35,051 nucleotides of DNA from CAIVAT01 sp037131145. Lineage in GTDB: Bacteria > Bacteroidota > Bacteroidia > Bacteroidales > FEN-979. Below the pieces are notes generated by a model. The model was given only the letters and a program-made list of their open reading frames with translations, was not told where the DNA came from and ran no database searches. How positions within the stretch are numbered: position 1 is the first letter of the stretch; each line of letters opens with the position of its first letter. Below are positions 6,085-14,486 of this stretch, piece after piece. The position numbers were made by a program, and so were the translations under genes. The stretch spans positions 1 through 35,051 of the forward strand of contig JBAXRP010000013.1 in the NCBI GenBank assembly GCA_037131145.1. The letters are read 5' to 3'.

Positions 6085-7476
6085 TCACTCTTCACTTTTA
6101 TCGGCGCCAATATTATACTTTATCATTTTTCTACTAAGGGCGTCGCGGTGGATACCTAAGGCATCAGCCGTTGCCTGATGATTGTATTTACAATTTTTAA
6201 GCGCTTTTTGTATCAGATTAAGTTCATTCGTTTTCAGGTTGACAGAACCAGCAGTTTCCTCCATTGTGATATTTTTTTGCGGTTTGACAGGGAAGTCATT
6301 AATCCCGATCACGTTGCCTTTGCAAAGGATAATTGCCCTTTCGGTCATATTTCTTAATTCTCGGACATTTCCAGGAAATTCATAATTCAGGAGAGCGTCA
6401 AAAACATCCTTAGAGACCTTTATGTTCGGTTTATTAAATTTCGTTGCAAAGACATTAACAAAATGTGTAAGAAGCGGTTTGATATCTTCTGTCCTTTCGC
6501 GGAGTGCGGGAATATGTATATGCAGGGTATTGAGCCGGTGAAGCAGGTCGAGCCTGAATTTTTTATTCTCTACACCATTATTAATATCGTGATTTGTTGC
6601 AGAAATAATCCTGAAGTCGGTGTGAACCTGGTTTGTATCGCCCACGCGGGTAATTACCTTTTCTTCGGTGGCGCGCAGAATTTTCGCCTGTAGTGTTAAA
6701 GGCATATCGGCGATTTCATCAAGGAACAATGTTCCCTCGTTGCTAACTTCAAAGAAGCCCATTTTATCGGAGATAGCGCCGGTAAAAGAGCCTTTCTTAT
6801 GTCCAAAAAATTCACTCTCCAATAATGTTTCAGTGATAGCGCTGCTATTAACGGCACAAAATATGTGATCTTTCCGTTTGCTTGAATAATGAATAATTCT
6901 GGCAATATTTTCTTTCCCGGTTCCGCTTTCGCCTGTGATTAGCACATTGGCTTCGGGGTAATTAGCAGCAGTGACGGCTTGTTCTAATACATTGAGAATC
7001 TGAGGACTGACGCCAATAAATTGTCGGTTAATTTTTTCTTCAAGGGTTTTTGAGATCAACGAGTTTTTTTCCTCCATTTGCTTCAGCCTGCGCTGCAACT
7101 GAATGTATTTTTGAGTACGCTCGATAGCGATCTGAATGTCAATATGTCTGAAAGGTTTACGAAGATAATCGAATGCTCCAAGCCGCATTGCCTTGATTAC
7201 CGTGTCCATATCGCCATGAGCCGAAACAACAATTACTTCCATGTCGGGGAACTGGCTTTTTACATCTTTCAAAATATCAAGACCATTAACGCCAGGCAGT
7301 CTTACGTCAAGGATTAGAAGGTCAATATCCAGACTGGTTAAAATTTTTCGCGCTTCCCTTTCCGTATTAGCCTCATACGCTTCAAATCCTGAATTTTGAA
7401 AAAACTCACTCAATTCTTCAGTAAATTGTTTTTCATCATCAAGAATCAGAATTTTAATCTTGCTTTGCTTTGACAT
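6085..7476 (-). CDS. NtrC-family sigma-54-dependent response regulator
   Basis: The 463-residue protein has the full NtrC layout. The N-terminal receiver (residues 7-120) has acidic pocket DDE and phospho-acceptor Asp57 in LILDVRLPG. The AAA+ domain (about 152-390) has Walker A GESGTGKE at 182-189, the sigma-54-contacting loop GSFTGA at 229-234 (Ser where Ala is usual) and Walker B LFLDEI. The C-terminal Fis-type helix-turn-helix (about 423-455) is NHQATADALGIHRDALSRKM. It activates sigma-54 RNA polymerase when phosphorylated. It starts 2 bases after the histidine kinase stop, so the two are a cognate pair. They lie directly upstream of gvpA on the same strand, which makes the gas vesicle operon the most likely target. 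Confidence 0.95.
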   Translation of the reverse strand: MSKQSKIKILILDDEKQFTEELSEFFQNSGFEAYEANTEREARKILTSLDIDLLILDVRLPGVNGLDILKDVKSQFPDMEVIVVSAHGDMDTVIKAMRLGAFDYLRKPFRHIDIQIAIERTQKYIQLQRRLKQMEEKNSLISKTLEEKINRQFIGVSPQILNVLEQAVTAANYPEANVLITGESGTGKENIARIIHYSSKRKDHIFCAVNSSAITETLLESEFFGHKKGSFTGAISDKMGFFEVSNEGTLFLDEIADMPLTLQAKILRATEEKVITRVGDTNQVHTDFRIISATNHDINNGVENKKFRLDLLHRLNTLHIHIPALRERTEDIKPLLTHFVNVFATKFNKPNIKVSKDVFDALLNYEFPGNVRELRNMTERAIILCKGNVIGINDFPVKPQKNITMEETAGSVNLKTNELNLIQKALKNCKYNHQATADALGIHRDALSRKMIKYNIGADKSEE

Positions 7477-7478
7477 GC

Positions 7479-9410
7479 TTATTGTTTATTTTGAATTGGC
7501 AGAATTACTTTGAAAGTTGTGCCATGAAAACTGTTGCTCGCGATTTCTATTGAGCCATTCATTTCTTTTAATATCTGATAAGAAATAGATAATCCAAGAC
7601 CGGTACCCATACCGGCATCTTTGGTTGTATAAAAAGGAAGCATTATATACTCAATATCTTCCTCGCTGATACCCGTGCCATTATCAGACATTTCAATAAT
7701 TATTCGCTTGTTTTCCAGAAATGATCTGATAGTGACGAACATATTAAAGTTCGTGAGCTGTTTGCTTTTCTTTTCGAGAAGGGCGTCTTTTGCATTTGAC
7801 AACAAATTAAGAATGACCTGCTCGAATTTAAAGGTATTTCCGGGAATCATCGGCAGATTTTCTTGTAATTGCAGATTCATGTTGATTGCCAGATGTTTGA
7901 ATTGTTCAGATACCATTGTAACAGCATCTTTTACGCTATTGTTAATGTCAAAACCTGTTAAAATATAATCGTCCTGGCTTCTTGAAAAAGCCCTGACGTG
8001 ATCAATAATATTTCTGATGCGGGTAATATTGTCGAAAATTTTATCTGTTTTCTTTTTCAGGTACTCTTTTTCGATATGCTCTCTTTTGGATGCTTCGAAC
8101 AGGATATTGTCCATAACCATTGAGATAGTATTTAATGGTTGGTTTATCTCGTGTGCTATGCCGGAAGCCATTTCTCCCAGGCTCGCCATCCGATCGGCAT
8201 GGATCTGTTTTTTCTCCATTTTTTTGCGTTGAGAGATATCGCGAACAATAATCATAAATGAAAAGGGAGTTCCATCAGCGTCCTGAATCAAAGTAGCGCT
8301 GGTTTCACATAAAAAGTAAGATTGGTTTTTCCTTTTTATTTTTATCTCGACATTTTGGGCAATTCCTTCATTCATTGTCTTTTCAATCACGCTCATTATC
8401 GTTTTCTTCTCTTCAGGCGGAACAAATTGAAAGAAATGTTTTCCAACCATTTCATCAGATTTATCAGCGCCGTATAATTCGAGACCAATTACAGAAACAT
8501 CGGTAATTAAACCTTTAAGATCAATAATAAAAATACCATCGGGAGAAGCATTTAACATTGTGCGGTATTTTTCTTCACTAAGTTTTAGCGCCTGTTCGGC
8601 AATCTTACGCTCGGTGATGTCTTTTGTGAACCCAAGAATTCGCGATTCGGTAAGTTTTACTTCATCTACTGTCCACCATCGTTTAGTTCCATTTTTATGT
8701 TTGAATAACAAATCAGATTTTGATGAGCCTTCATTATCCATCTTTCTAATATTCGTCATGCCCTCTTCAAGCGATTCTTCAGCAAGAATATCTGAAATTG
8801 ACATTTTTAAAAGCTCATCTTTTGAATATCCTGTTATTCTGCCGGCTGCCTCGTTCACTTCAACATATCTTCCTTTTTCATCCGCAACAAAAACACCATC
8901 CGGAGCATAATCAATGTAACTTCTGTATTTTTCTTCACTCTTTTTAAGAGCTGCATTGACCCTGGTTAACTCATCTGCATATTTTTTAAGCAAAGCTACA
9001 CTCTTGACAACTTTATGTTTCTGATTGAAAAGGTCGAGAAATACGTTGATTTTGCTCAGAAGAATAACCTGATCAAATGGCTTAAAGATGTAATCTACAG
9101 CTCCTGACCCATACCCTTTGAATACTTGCATTTCATTAACATTGCTTGCCGTTAAAAATATTATTGGCACCTTTACCTCAGGTCTTTCTTCATTCATCTT
9201 TACGGCAAGGTCATAACCGTTCATTTCGGGCATCCATACATCTACAATAGCAAGCGCCAGTTCTAACCCCTTGGTTTTATTCAACGCTTCAGAACCGGAA
9301 AGCGCCTGAATTACGTTAACATTAATTTCCCTGACGACAGTTTCGAGGAATAGCAGGTTTTCCTCGGAGTCATCAACAATAAGTAAGTTAGGTAGATGTT
9401 TCATCGGCAT
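7479..9410 (-). CDS. Soluble REC-PAS-PAS histidine kinase, partner of the NtrC-type regulator
   Basis: An N-terminal receiver (LLIVDDSEEN; phospho-acceptor in LAIVDVWMPEMNG) is followed by a helical linker, two PAS domains each introduced by KLSEEKYR or a similar phrase, and a HisKA-type dimerisation helix with GIAHEINQPLNTIS. The catalytic domain shows N box LLSNAKDALLEK, G1 DNGTGIS and G2 GTGLGLSI. No transmembrane segment is seen, so it senses a cytoplasmic signal. An upstream in-frame ATG at 9476 would add 22 unusual residues and would overlap the likely promoter. ATG at 9410, or 9404 giving MKHLPN, is preferred. It is the first gene of a two-gene operon with the sigma-54 regulator. Confidence 0.9.
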   Translation of the reverse strand: MPMKHLPNLLIVDDSEENLLFLETVVREINVNVIQALSGSEALNKTKGLELALAIVDVWMPEMNGYDLAVKMNEERPEVKVPIIFLTASNVNEMQVFKGYGSGAVDYIFKPFDQVILLSKINVFLDLFNQKHKVVKSVALLKKYADELTRVNAALKKSEEKYRSYIDYAPDGVFVADEKGRYVEVNEAAGRITGYSKDELLKMSISDILAEESLEEGMTNIRKMDNEGSSKSDLLFKHKNGTKRWWTVDEVKLTESRILGFTKDITERKIAEQALKLSEEKYRTMLNASPDGIFIIDLKGLITDVSVIGLELYGADKSDEMVGKHFFQFVPPEEKKTIMSVIEKTMNEGIAQNVEIKIKRKNQSYFLCETSATLIQDADGTPFSFMIIVRDISQRKKMEKKQIHADRMASLGEMASGIAHEINQPLNTISMVMDNILFEASKREHIEKEYLKKKTDKIFDNITRIRNIIDHVRAFSRSQDDYILTGFDINNSVKDAVTMVSEQFKHLAINMNLQLQENLPMIPGNTFKFEQVILNLLSNAKDALLEKKSKQLTNFNMFVTIRSFLENKRIIIEMSDNGTGISEEDIEYIMLPFYTTKDAGMGTGLGLSISYQILKEMNGSIEIASNSFHGTTFKVILPIQNKQ

Positions 9411-9455
9411 TGTTCTGTGATATTTCAATTTTTTCGGGCTAAAGGGACAAAAACC

Positions 9456-9477
9456 CAAAATTATTTGACTTGTCAAA
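9456..9477 (-). promoter_or_regulatory. Candidate promoter plus operator of the kinase-regulator operon
   Basis: On the minus strand TAATTTTG (9456-9463) is a perfect Bacteroidetes -7 box (TAnnTTTG), about 46 bases before the ATG at 9410. Directly upstream lies the palindrome TTTGAC-TT-GTCAAA (9464-9477), where a repressor or activator could bind. No well-spaced -33 TTTG was found, so an activator-dependent promoter is possible. Confidence 0.4.
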
Positions 9478-9968
9478 GTTAAATATAATTCCGATTCTTA
9501 CACGTACCTTATGAATTAGTAATCTCTTTTATAGTTGTATCCAATATTTTATGGTCAATTAAAAACCGTCTCACGATAATCGGGGTTATTAACAAGTTTT
9601 ATCTAATTTAGCATGGTTTTTTATTAGTTTGAATTACTTGAACCAACTCTGAAAAATCATATTAATGTTTTTTTATAACATAAACGCATTTCCTTCAAAA
9701 ACACTCATATATATTACAAACGGGCTAAATTATAACATTTTGATCGCAAATTCCAAGTCCCAAATTCCAGGTATCAAATTCCAAAGCCTTGCTTTCATAG
9801 CTTTTTAAATCTTGACTCTCCATGGTTTTTCCGATGGGATTTGGAACTTTAAAATTGGGACATGTAATTTTTTAATGCGCAACTCTATCCCGTTTTGAAT
9901 ATATATTTACTGTAACGTGATATATAAATTATAAAAGTGATTACATTGGACTAAAGAATGGGAGTAGT
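9478..9968. other. Divergent intergenic region with a 14-bp tandem repeat
   Basis: This roughly 490-base AT-rich gap separates two divergent kinase genes, and no coding frame of quality was found. Three copies of CAAATTCCA start at 9747, 9761 and 9775 with an exact 14-bp period. Degenerate inverted copies (GGGATTTGGAACTT at 9837, AAAATTGGGACATG at 9851) lie about 55 bases downstream and could fold back onto the first block. Short satellites of this kind look like neutral intergenic repeats. Promoters for both flanking genes are expected here, but only the minus-strand one gave a clear box. Confidence 0.7.
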
Positions 9969-12809
9969 ATGATGGAGAAAGAGGAAAAAATCAAATTCAA
10001 GACCGAAAAATCGAATGAAATTGAGTTTGCCAACATTTTCGATCTTAGGAATATCCAACGAATGCAGGATTTATTTTCTGACGCTACCGGTGTAGCTTCA
10101 ATTATTACTTTTCCTGATGGTGCGCCGATTACCGCACCCAGTAACTTTTGCCGGTTGTGCAATGACATTATCCGAAAGACAAAAAAAGGAAGCGCCAACT
10201 GTTTTCTTACAGATGACATGCGCAGTAATGGTAGTTCTTCAGGTTACCTTGTTCTGCCGTGTCAGAGTTGTGGTTTGCAAGGCGCCTTTACAAAAATTAC
10301 AGTTGGAGGCCAACATATTGCAAACTGGGTAATCGGGCAAGTAAGGAATAAAGAATTGGACGAACAACAAATGATGCAATATGCCAATGAAATTGGGACA
10401 AACAGAAATGATTTTATTGAGGCGATGAAAGAAGTTCCCGTGATGTCGGTTGAACAGTTTACCAAAGTATTGAAAATGCTTGATTCATATACGGCCGAAT
10501 GGTCGGAAAATGCTTTTAATAATTTGCAACTGAAAATGCAGATTGCTGATTTGAAGCAGTCCGGCGAGGAAGTTGAAGAGAGCCGGGTAAAGTATCGCGG
10601 ATTCTGTGAAGCCGCTTTTGAAGCAATCTTCTTCTCTGAAAAAGGTCTTTGTATTGAGCAAAATCAAACTGCGGAAAATATGTTTGGGTACACTTCCGAA
10701 GAAGCTATTGGCAAATACGGAACAGATTGGATTGTGCCCGAAGACAGAGATATGGTGATGAAGAATATGCTTTCAGGCTTTGAAGAACCCTACAAGGCAA
10801 TTGCTTTGAAAAAAGATGGTACAACATTTCCTTGCTTTTTACGCGGAAAGATGATGCACTATAAAGGAAGAATAGTCCGGGTTACTTCATTAACAGACAT
10901 TACCGACCTCAAACATGTAGAAGATGCGCTTCAGGAAAGCGAAGAAAAATACCGGCTTATTGCCGAGAATACTTCAGATGGAATTATACTTTTTGGAGCT
11001 GATAACATAACTCAATATGCTTCGCCAGCTTATCTAAAACAACTTGGCATAGACGATATTGTTCAACTAAATCGAACTCCCGAAGGTATATATTCGATGA
11101 TTCATCCGGATGACAGAGATGCTGTTTTTGCCGAAATATTCAAAGCGATTGAATTAAAAAAGAGCGGATTAACATACTCCTACAGGGTTAAACACACAGC
11201 AGGACATTTTATCTGGCGCGAAGATAACGCTAAATTCAAATACAATAGTTCAGGAAATTATACCGGCGCATACGTCATCTGTCGGGATATCACCGAACGG
11301 AAACGGGCGGAAGAGTCTCTGAGGATAAAGGATTGGGCAATTGAGTCGGCAATTAATCCGATTGCAATCTCCGATCTGACGGGAAATCTTAACTATGCGA
11401 ATCCGGCATTCCTGAAATTATGGAGATATGCTAATCTGGAAGAAATGCTTGGAAAATCGCCTGCGAGCTTTTGGCAGATGGATGAAGATTATTCTGAAAT
11501 CATGGAAATATTACTCGAACGAGGAGGTTGGTCTGGAGAGATGGTGGCACAAAGCAGGGATGGATCGCTTTTCGATGTTCATATAGAAGCAAGCCTGGTT
11601 ACAAATGCCGAAGGGCAGCCATTCTGCTTATTGGCGTCGTTTGCCGACATTACCGAGCGGAAGCAGGCTGAAAAGGAATTAATAAAATTAACCCGCGCTG
11701 TGGAACAAAGTCCCGTTTCTATTGTAATAACCAATCTTGATGGCAATATTATCTATGGAAACCCCAAAGTTTCTGAAATAACCGGTTATTCAATTGATGA
11801 GCTACTTGGCAAAAACTCGCGCCTTTTTCAGTCAGGTGAAACGCCTGCCGAGACTTATAAAAACCTTTGGGATACAATCATTTCAGGCAAAGAATGGCGT
11901 GGTGAACTACACAATAAAAAGAAAAACGGTGAATTATACTGGGAATCTGCCTCAATTTCGCCAATTCTTGACACCGAGGGAAGGATCACCGATTTCCTTG
12001 CCGTAAAAGAAGATATAACTCCATTGAAACAATTGATTACCAATCTTGAAGGAGCCAAAGAAAAAGCCGAAGCCGGAAATCGCCTGAAAACAGCTTTCAT
12101 GCACAACATTTCCCACGAAATACGAACTCCGTTAAATGGAATTATCGGTTTTAGCAGCTTGATAATACAACCTGATTTCACTGGTGAAGAAAAGCAGCAG
12201 TTTTATACTTTTATTAATGCCAGTAGCAATCGTTTGATCAATACAATAACGAGCTACATGGATATTTCATTAATCGCTTCGGGAAATATGGAGATACACA
12301 GGAAACCTTTTAACCTGCAAAAAATTCTTCATCAAATTTACGAACAGGTCGAGCCTTTGTGTACGGTTAAAAACCTTATTCTGCGTTTGATTATCCCTGA
12401 AAAAGCGGATGATATTATTTTATATTCTGATAATGAACTAATTCCAAAAGCATTATCTCATTTATTAGACAATGCAGTTAAATTTACCAATACTGGAGAG
12501 ATTACATTTGGTTATATCATAAAAACCGGGTTATTGGAATTTTTTGTAACTGATACCGGGAATGGGATTAGCAAGGACGCTCAAGCCCGTATCTTTGAAA
12601 ATTTTGTTCAGGAAGAGGTATTGAATACGCGGGGCTATGAAGGCAGCGGATTAGGCTTGTCCATTGCACAAGGTATTGCGCGATTACTGGGTGGAGAAAT
12701 CCAGGTAGAATCGGAGAAAGGAATCGGATCAACATTTTACTTTTATATCCCTTATGACGCCATTGACAATGAAATGAAGGTTTCATCTATAAAGCTGGAA
12801 GGTAGCTGA
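9969..12809 (+). CDS. PocR-PAS(x4) sensor histidine kinase
   Basis: This 946-residue cytosolic kinase begins with a PocR-type ligand domain (about 20-190). The domain is recognisable by FDLRNIQRMQDLFSDATGVA and its cysteine set NFCRLCND, SANCF and LPCQSCGLQGAF. PocR domains are linked to small-molecule or redox sensing. Four PAS domains follow (roughly 200-320, 325-445, 450-570, 575-695). HisKA has NISHEIRTPLNGIIGF, and the HATPase has DNAVKF, DTGNGIS and GSGLGLSI. There is no receiver domain and no membrane segment. The start has ATG ATG with GGGAG upstream. Its PAS4-HisKA-HATPase part is strikingly like that of the convergent gene at 12813-14324. No dedicated response regulator gene adjoins it, so its output partner is unknown. 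Confidence 0.9.
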   Translation: MMEKEEKIKFKTEKSNEIEFANIFDLRNIQRMQDLFSDATGVASIITFPDGAPITAPSNFCRLCNDIIRKTKKGSANCFLTDDMRSNGSSSGYLVLPCQSCGLQGAFTKITVGGQHIANWVIGQVRNKELDEQQMMQYANEIGTNRNDFIEAMKEVPVMSVEQFTKVLKMLDSYTAEWSENAFNNLQLKMQIADLKQSGEEVEESRVKYRGFCEAAFEAIFFSEKGLCIEQNQTAENMFGYTSEEAIGKYGTDWIVPEDRDMVMKNMLSGFEEPYKAIALKKDGTTFPCFLRGKMMHYKGRIVRVTSLTDITDLKHVEDALQESEEKYRLIAENTSDGIILFGADNITQYASPAYLKQLGIDDIVQLNRTPEGIYSMIHPDDRDAVFAEIFKAIELKKSGLTYSYRVKHTAGHFIWREDNAKFKYNSSGNYTGAYVICRDITERKRAEESLRIKDWAIESAINPIAISDLTGNLNYANPAFLKLWRYANLEEMLGKSPASFWQMDEDYSEIMEILLERGGWSGEMVAQSRDGSLFDVHIEASLVTNAEGQPFCLLASFADITERKQAEKELIKLTRAVEQSPVSIVITNLDGNIIYGNPKVSEITGYSIDELLGKNSRLFQSGETPAETYKNLWDTIISGKEWRGELHNKKKNGELYWESASISPILDTEGRITDFLAVKEDITPLKQLITNLEGAKEKAEAGNRLKTAFMHNISHEIRTPLNGIIGFSSLIIQPDFTGEEKQQFYTFINASSNRLINTITSYMDISLIASGNMEIHRKPFNLQKILHQIYEQVEPLCTVKNLILRLIIPEKADDIILYSDNELIPKALSHLLDNAVKFTNTGEITFGYIIKTGLLEFFVTDTGNGISKDAQARIFENFVQEEVLNTRGYEGSGLGLSIAQGIARLLGGEIQVESEKGIGSTFYFYIPYDAIDNEMKVSSIKLEGS

Positions 12810-12812
12810 TAG

Positions 12813-14324
12813 TCATTTTCCGGCGTCAGCCGTTTCAACTGGAATAGAAAAAAAGAACGATGATCCTTCGCCTTTTGCCGATTTAAGCCAGATGCGACCA
12901 CCTAATAGTTCCACAATTCCTCTGACAATTGACAATCCCAGCCCGCTGCCTTCGTAACCGCGGGTATTTGATGCGTTTTCCTGTGTAAATTTGTCGAAGA
13001 TATGTGCCTGAACATCTGTGTTTATTCCAACTCCCGTATCTATAACAAAAAATTCAAGTTCACTTCCTTTTCTTTCAAAACCAAACGAAACGGAACCCTC
13101 TTTGGTAAATTTTATAGCATTGTTTAACAAATGCCGTAACGCCTTGCGCAACAAATCCTGGTCGGAATTTATTTGCAATATATTTTCAGCCGTTTGCGTT
13201 TGAATACTTAAAGCCAATCTGTTAGTTTGAGCTATTTTAAGAAACTTGTCATAAATTTCTTCGAGTAAATTGCGGAGGGCAAATAATCTTTTATGAACCT
13301 CCATATTTCCCGAAGTGATAAGAGAAATATCCATATAATCGTTAATTGTATTCATCAGGCGGTCGCAACCGGCATTTAAAATTTCAAAACACTCTTTTTT
13401 TTCTTCCTGAGAAAGATTAGGTTCAATCACCATTTGACCAAATCCGAGTATATGATTCAGGGGAGTGCGAATTTCGTGGGAGATATTGTTCATAAAAGCT
13501 GTTTTAAGCCGGTCGCCGGATTCGGCTTTAGCTTTGGCTTTTACTAATTCAATGATAAATTCTTTCCGTTCGGTAATATTTTCCTTTACGGCAAGGTAAT
13601 TAGTAATTTTTCCTTCATGATCCAAAATAGGAGATATGGATGCAGCTTCCCAATAAAGCTCACCATTTTTCTTTTTATTGTGAAATTCACCCCGCCATTC
13701 GCTCCCTGAACTAACAGTTTTCCACAAATTTTGATAATCTTCCTCAGGCTTTTCGCCAGAGCTGAATATCCGAGGTTTTTTGCCAATCAACTCTTCGCTG
13801 GAGTAGCCGGTTAATTCTGTGGTTTTGGGATTAACATATTCTATCTCTCCATGTTCATTCGTAATAATTATGGAAACTGGGCTTTGCTGCACAGCCTGAG
13901 AGAGCTTTCGCAGTTCATTTTCCGCATTATGACGGGCAGTTTGTTCCTGTACTTCTTTGAGCGCCCGACGTACAGCAAAAGGAAGCTTATCTAACTGATC
14001 TTTCATCACATAGTCGGACGCGCCCTGTTTAAGCAATTCCACCGCGAGATATTCTCCGATTGTTCCCGATACACAAATAAACGGCACATCAGGGCAAATC
14101 TGCCTGGCATGCTGCAAAGCAGTCATCCCGGAATATCCCGGTAAATTATAGTCGCAAAGGATCAAATCAAAAGTGACTGCGTTAATCTTATCAAGATATT
14201 CCTTTTTGGTTGACACAATAACAAATTGCATCTTATATCCCTCTTTTTTAAGCCTGTACCGAACTAATTCGGCATCGTCAGGGTTATCTTCCAGACAAAG
14301 AATATTTAATACAGTTTCCCGCAT
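12813..14324 (-). CDS. REC-PAS histidine kinase
   Basis: The 503-residue protein has an N-terminal Rcp1-like receiver (LEDNPDDAELV, acceptor in LILCDYNLPGYSG, residues about 8-125). One PAS domain follows (about 145-265, AVQQSPVSIIITNEHGEIEY), then HisKA with NISHEIRTPLNHILGF and a HATPase with LLNNAIKFT, DTGVGIN and GSGLGLSI. No transmembrane helix is present. The PAS-kinase portion is a close paralogue of the convergent gene ending at 12809; the two stop codons are separated by only 3 bases. An N-terminal receiver suggests it is itself controlled by another kinase. The upstream 5 bases separate it from a remnant of another kinase, so it may formerly have been downstream of that gene. Confidence 0.9.
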   Translation of the reverse strand: MRETVLNILCLEDNPDDAELVRYRLKKEGYKMQFVIVSTKKEYLDKINAVTFDLILCDYNLPGYSGMTALQHARQICPDVPFICVSGTIGEYLAVELLKQGASDYVMKDQLDKLPFAVRRALKEVQEQTARHNAENELRKLSQAVQQSPVSIIITNEHGEIEYVNPKTTELTGYSSEELIGKKPRIFSSGEKPEEDYQNLWKTVSSGSEWRGEFHNKKKNGELYWEAASISPILDHEGKITNYLAVKENITERKEFIIELVKAKAKAESGDRLKTAFMNNISHEIRTPLNHILGFGQMVIEPNLSQEEKKECFEILNAGCDRLMNTINDYMDISLITSGNMEVHKRLFALRNLLEEIYDKFLKIAQTNRLALSIQTQTAENILQINSDQDLLRKALRHLLNNAIKFTKEGSVSFGFERKGSELEFFVIDTGVGINTDVQAHIFDKFTQENASNTRGYEGSGLGLSIVRGIVELLGGRIWLKSAKGEGSSFFFSIPVETADAGK

Positions 14325-14329
14325 AAGGG

Positions 14330-14485
14330 TTATGTTGCAATATTATGTAACGTATAATCAAACGTACTTTCAATTAGCGCATCGTTCTTTATCCAAATCG
14401 TTCCATCATGTTTTTCACTAAAATCTTTGCAGAGGATCAAACCCGGTCGTGCGGTGGAGATGATCTCGATCTCTATATAATCCAT
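14330..14485 (-). pseudogene. Remnant of a histidine kinase C-terminus
   Basis: A 51-codon frame from ATG 14485 to TAA 14330 encodes ARPGLILCKDFSEKHDGTIW, followed by a stretch ending ESTFDYTL. This matches the end of a HATPase domain (usual form G-x-G-L-G-L-x-x-C-K-x-F-x-E-x-H-G-G-x-I-W, then G-S-T-F-x-F-x-L). The glycine-rich G2 box has decayed (TARPG instead of GTGLG), and everything upstream is replaced by the YfcC-type gene, whose stop is one base away. It is too short to function as a kinase and is read as a degraded fragment. Chance resemblance is unlikely given the ordered motif. Confidence 0.65.
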
Positions 14486-14486
14486 T

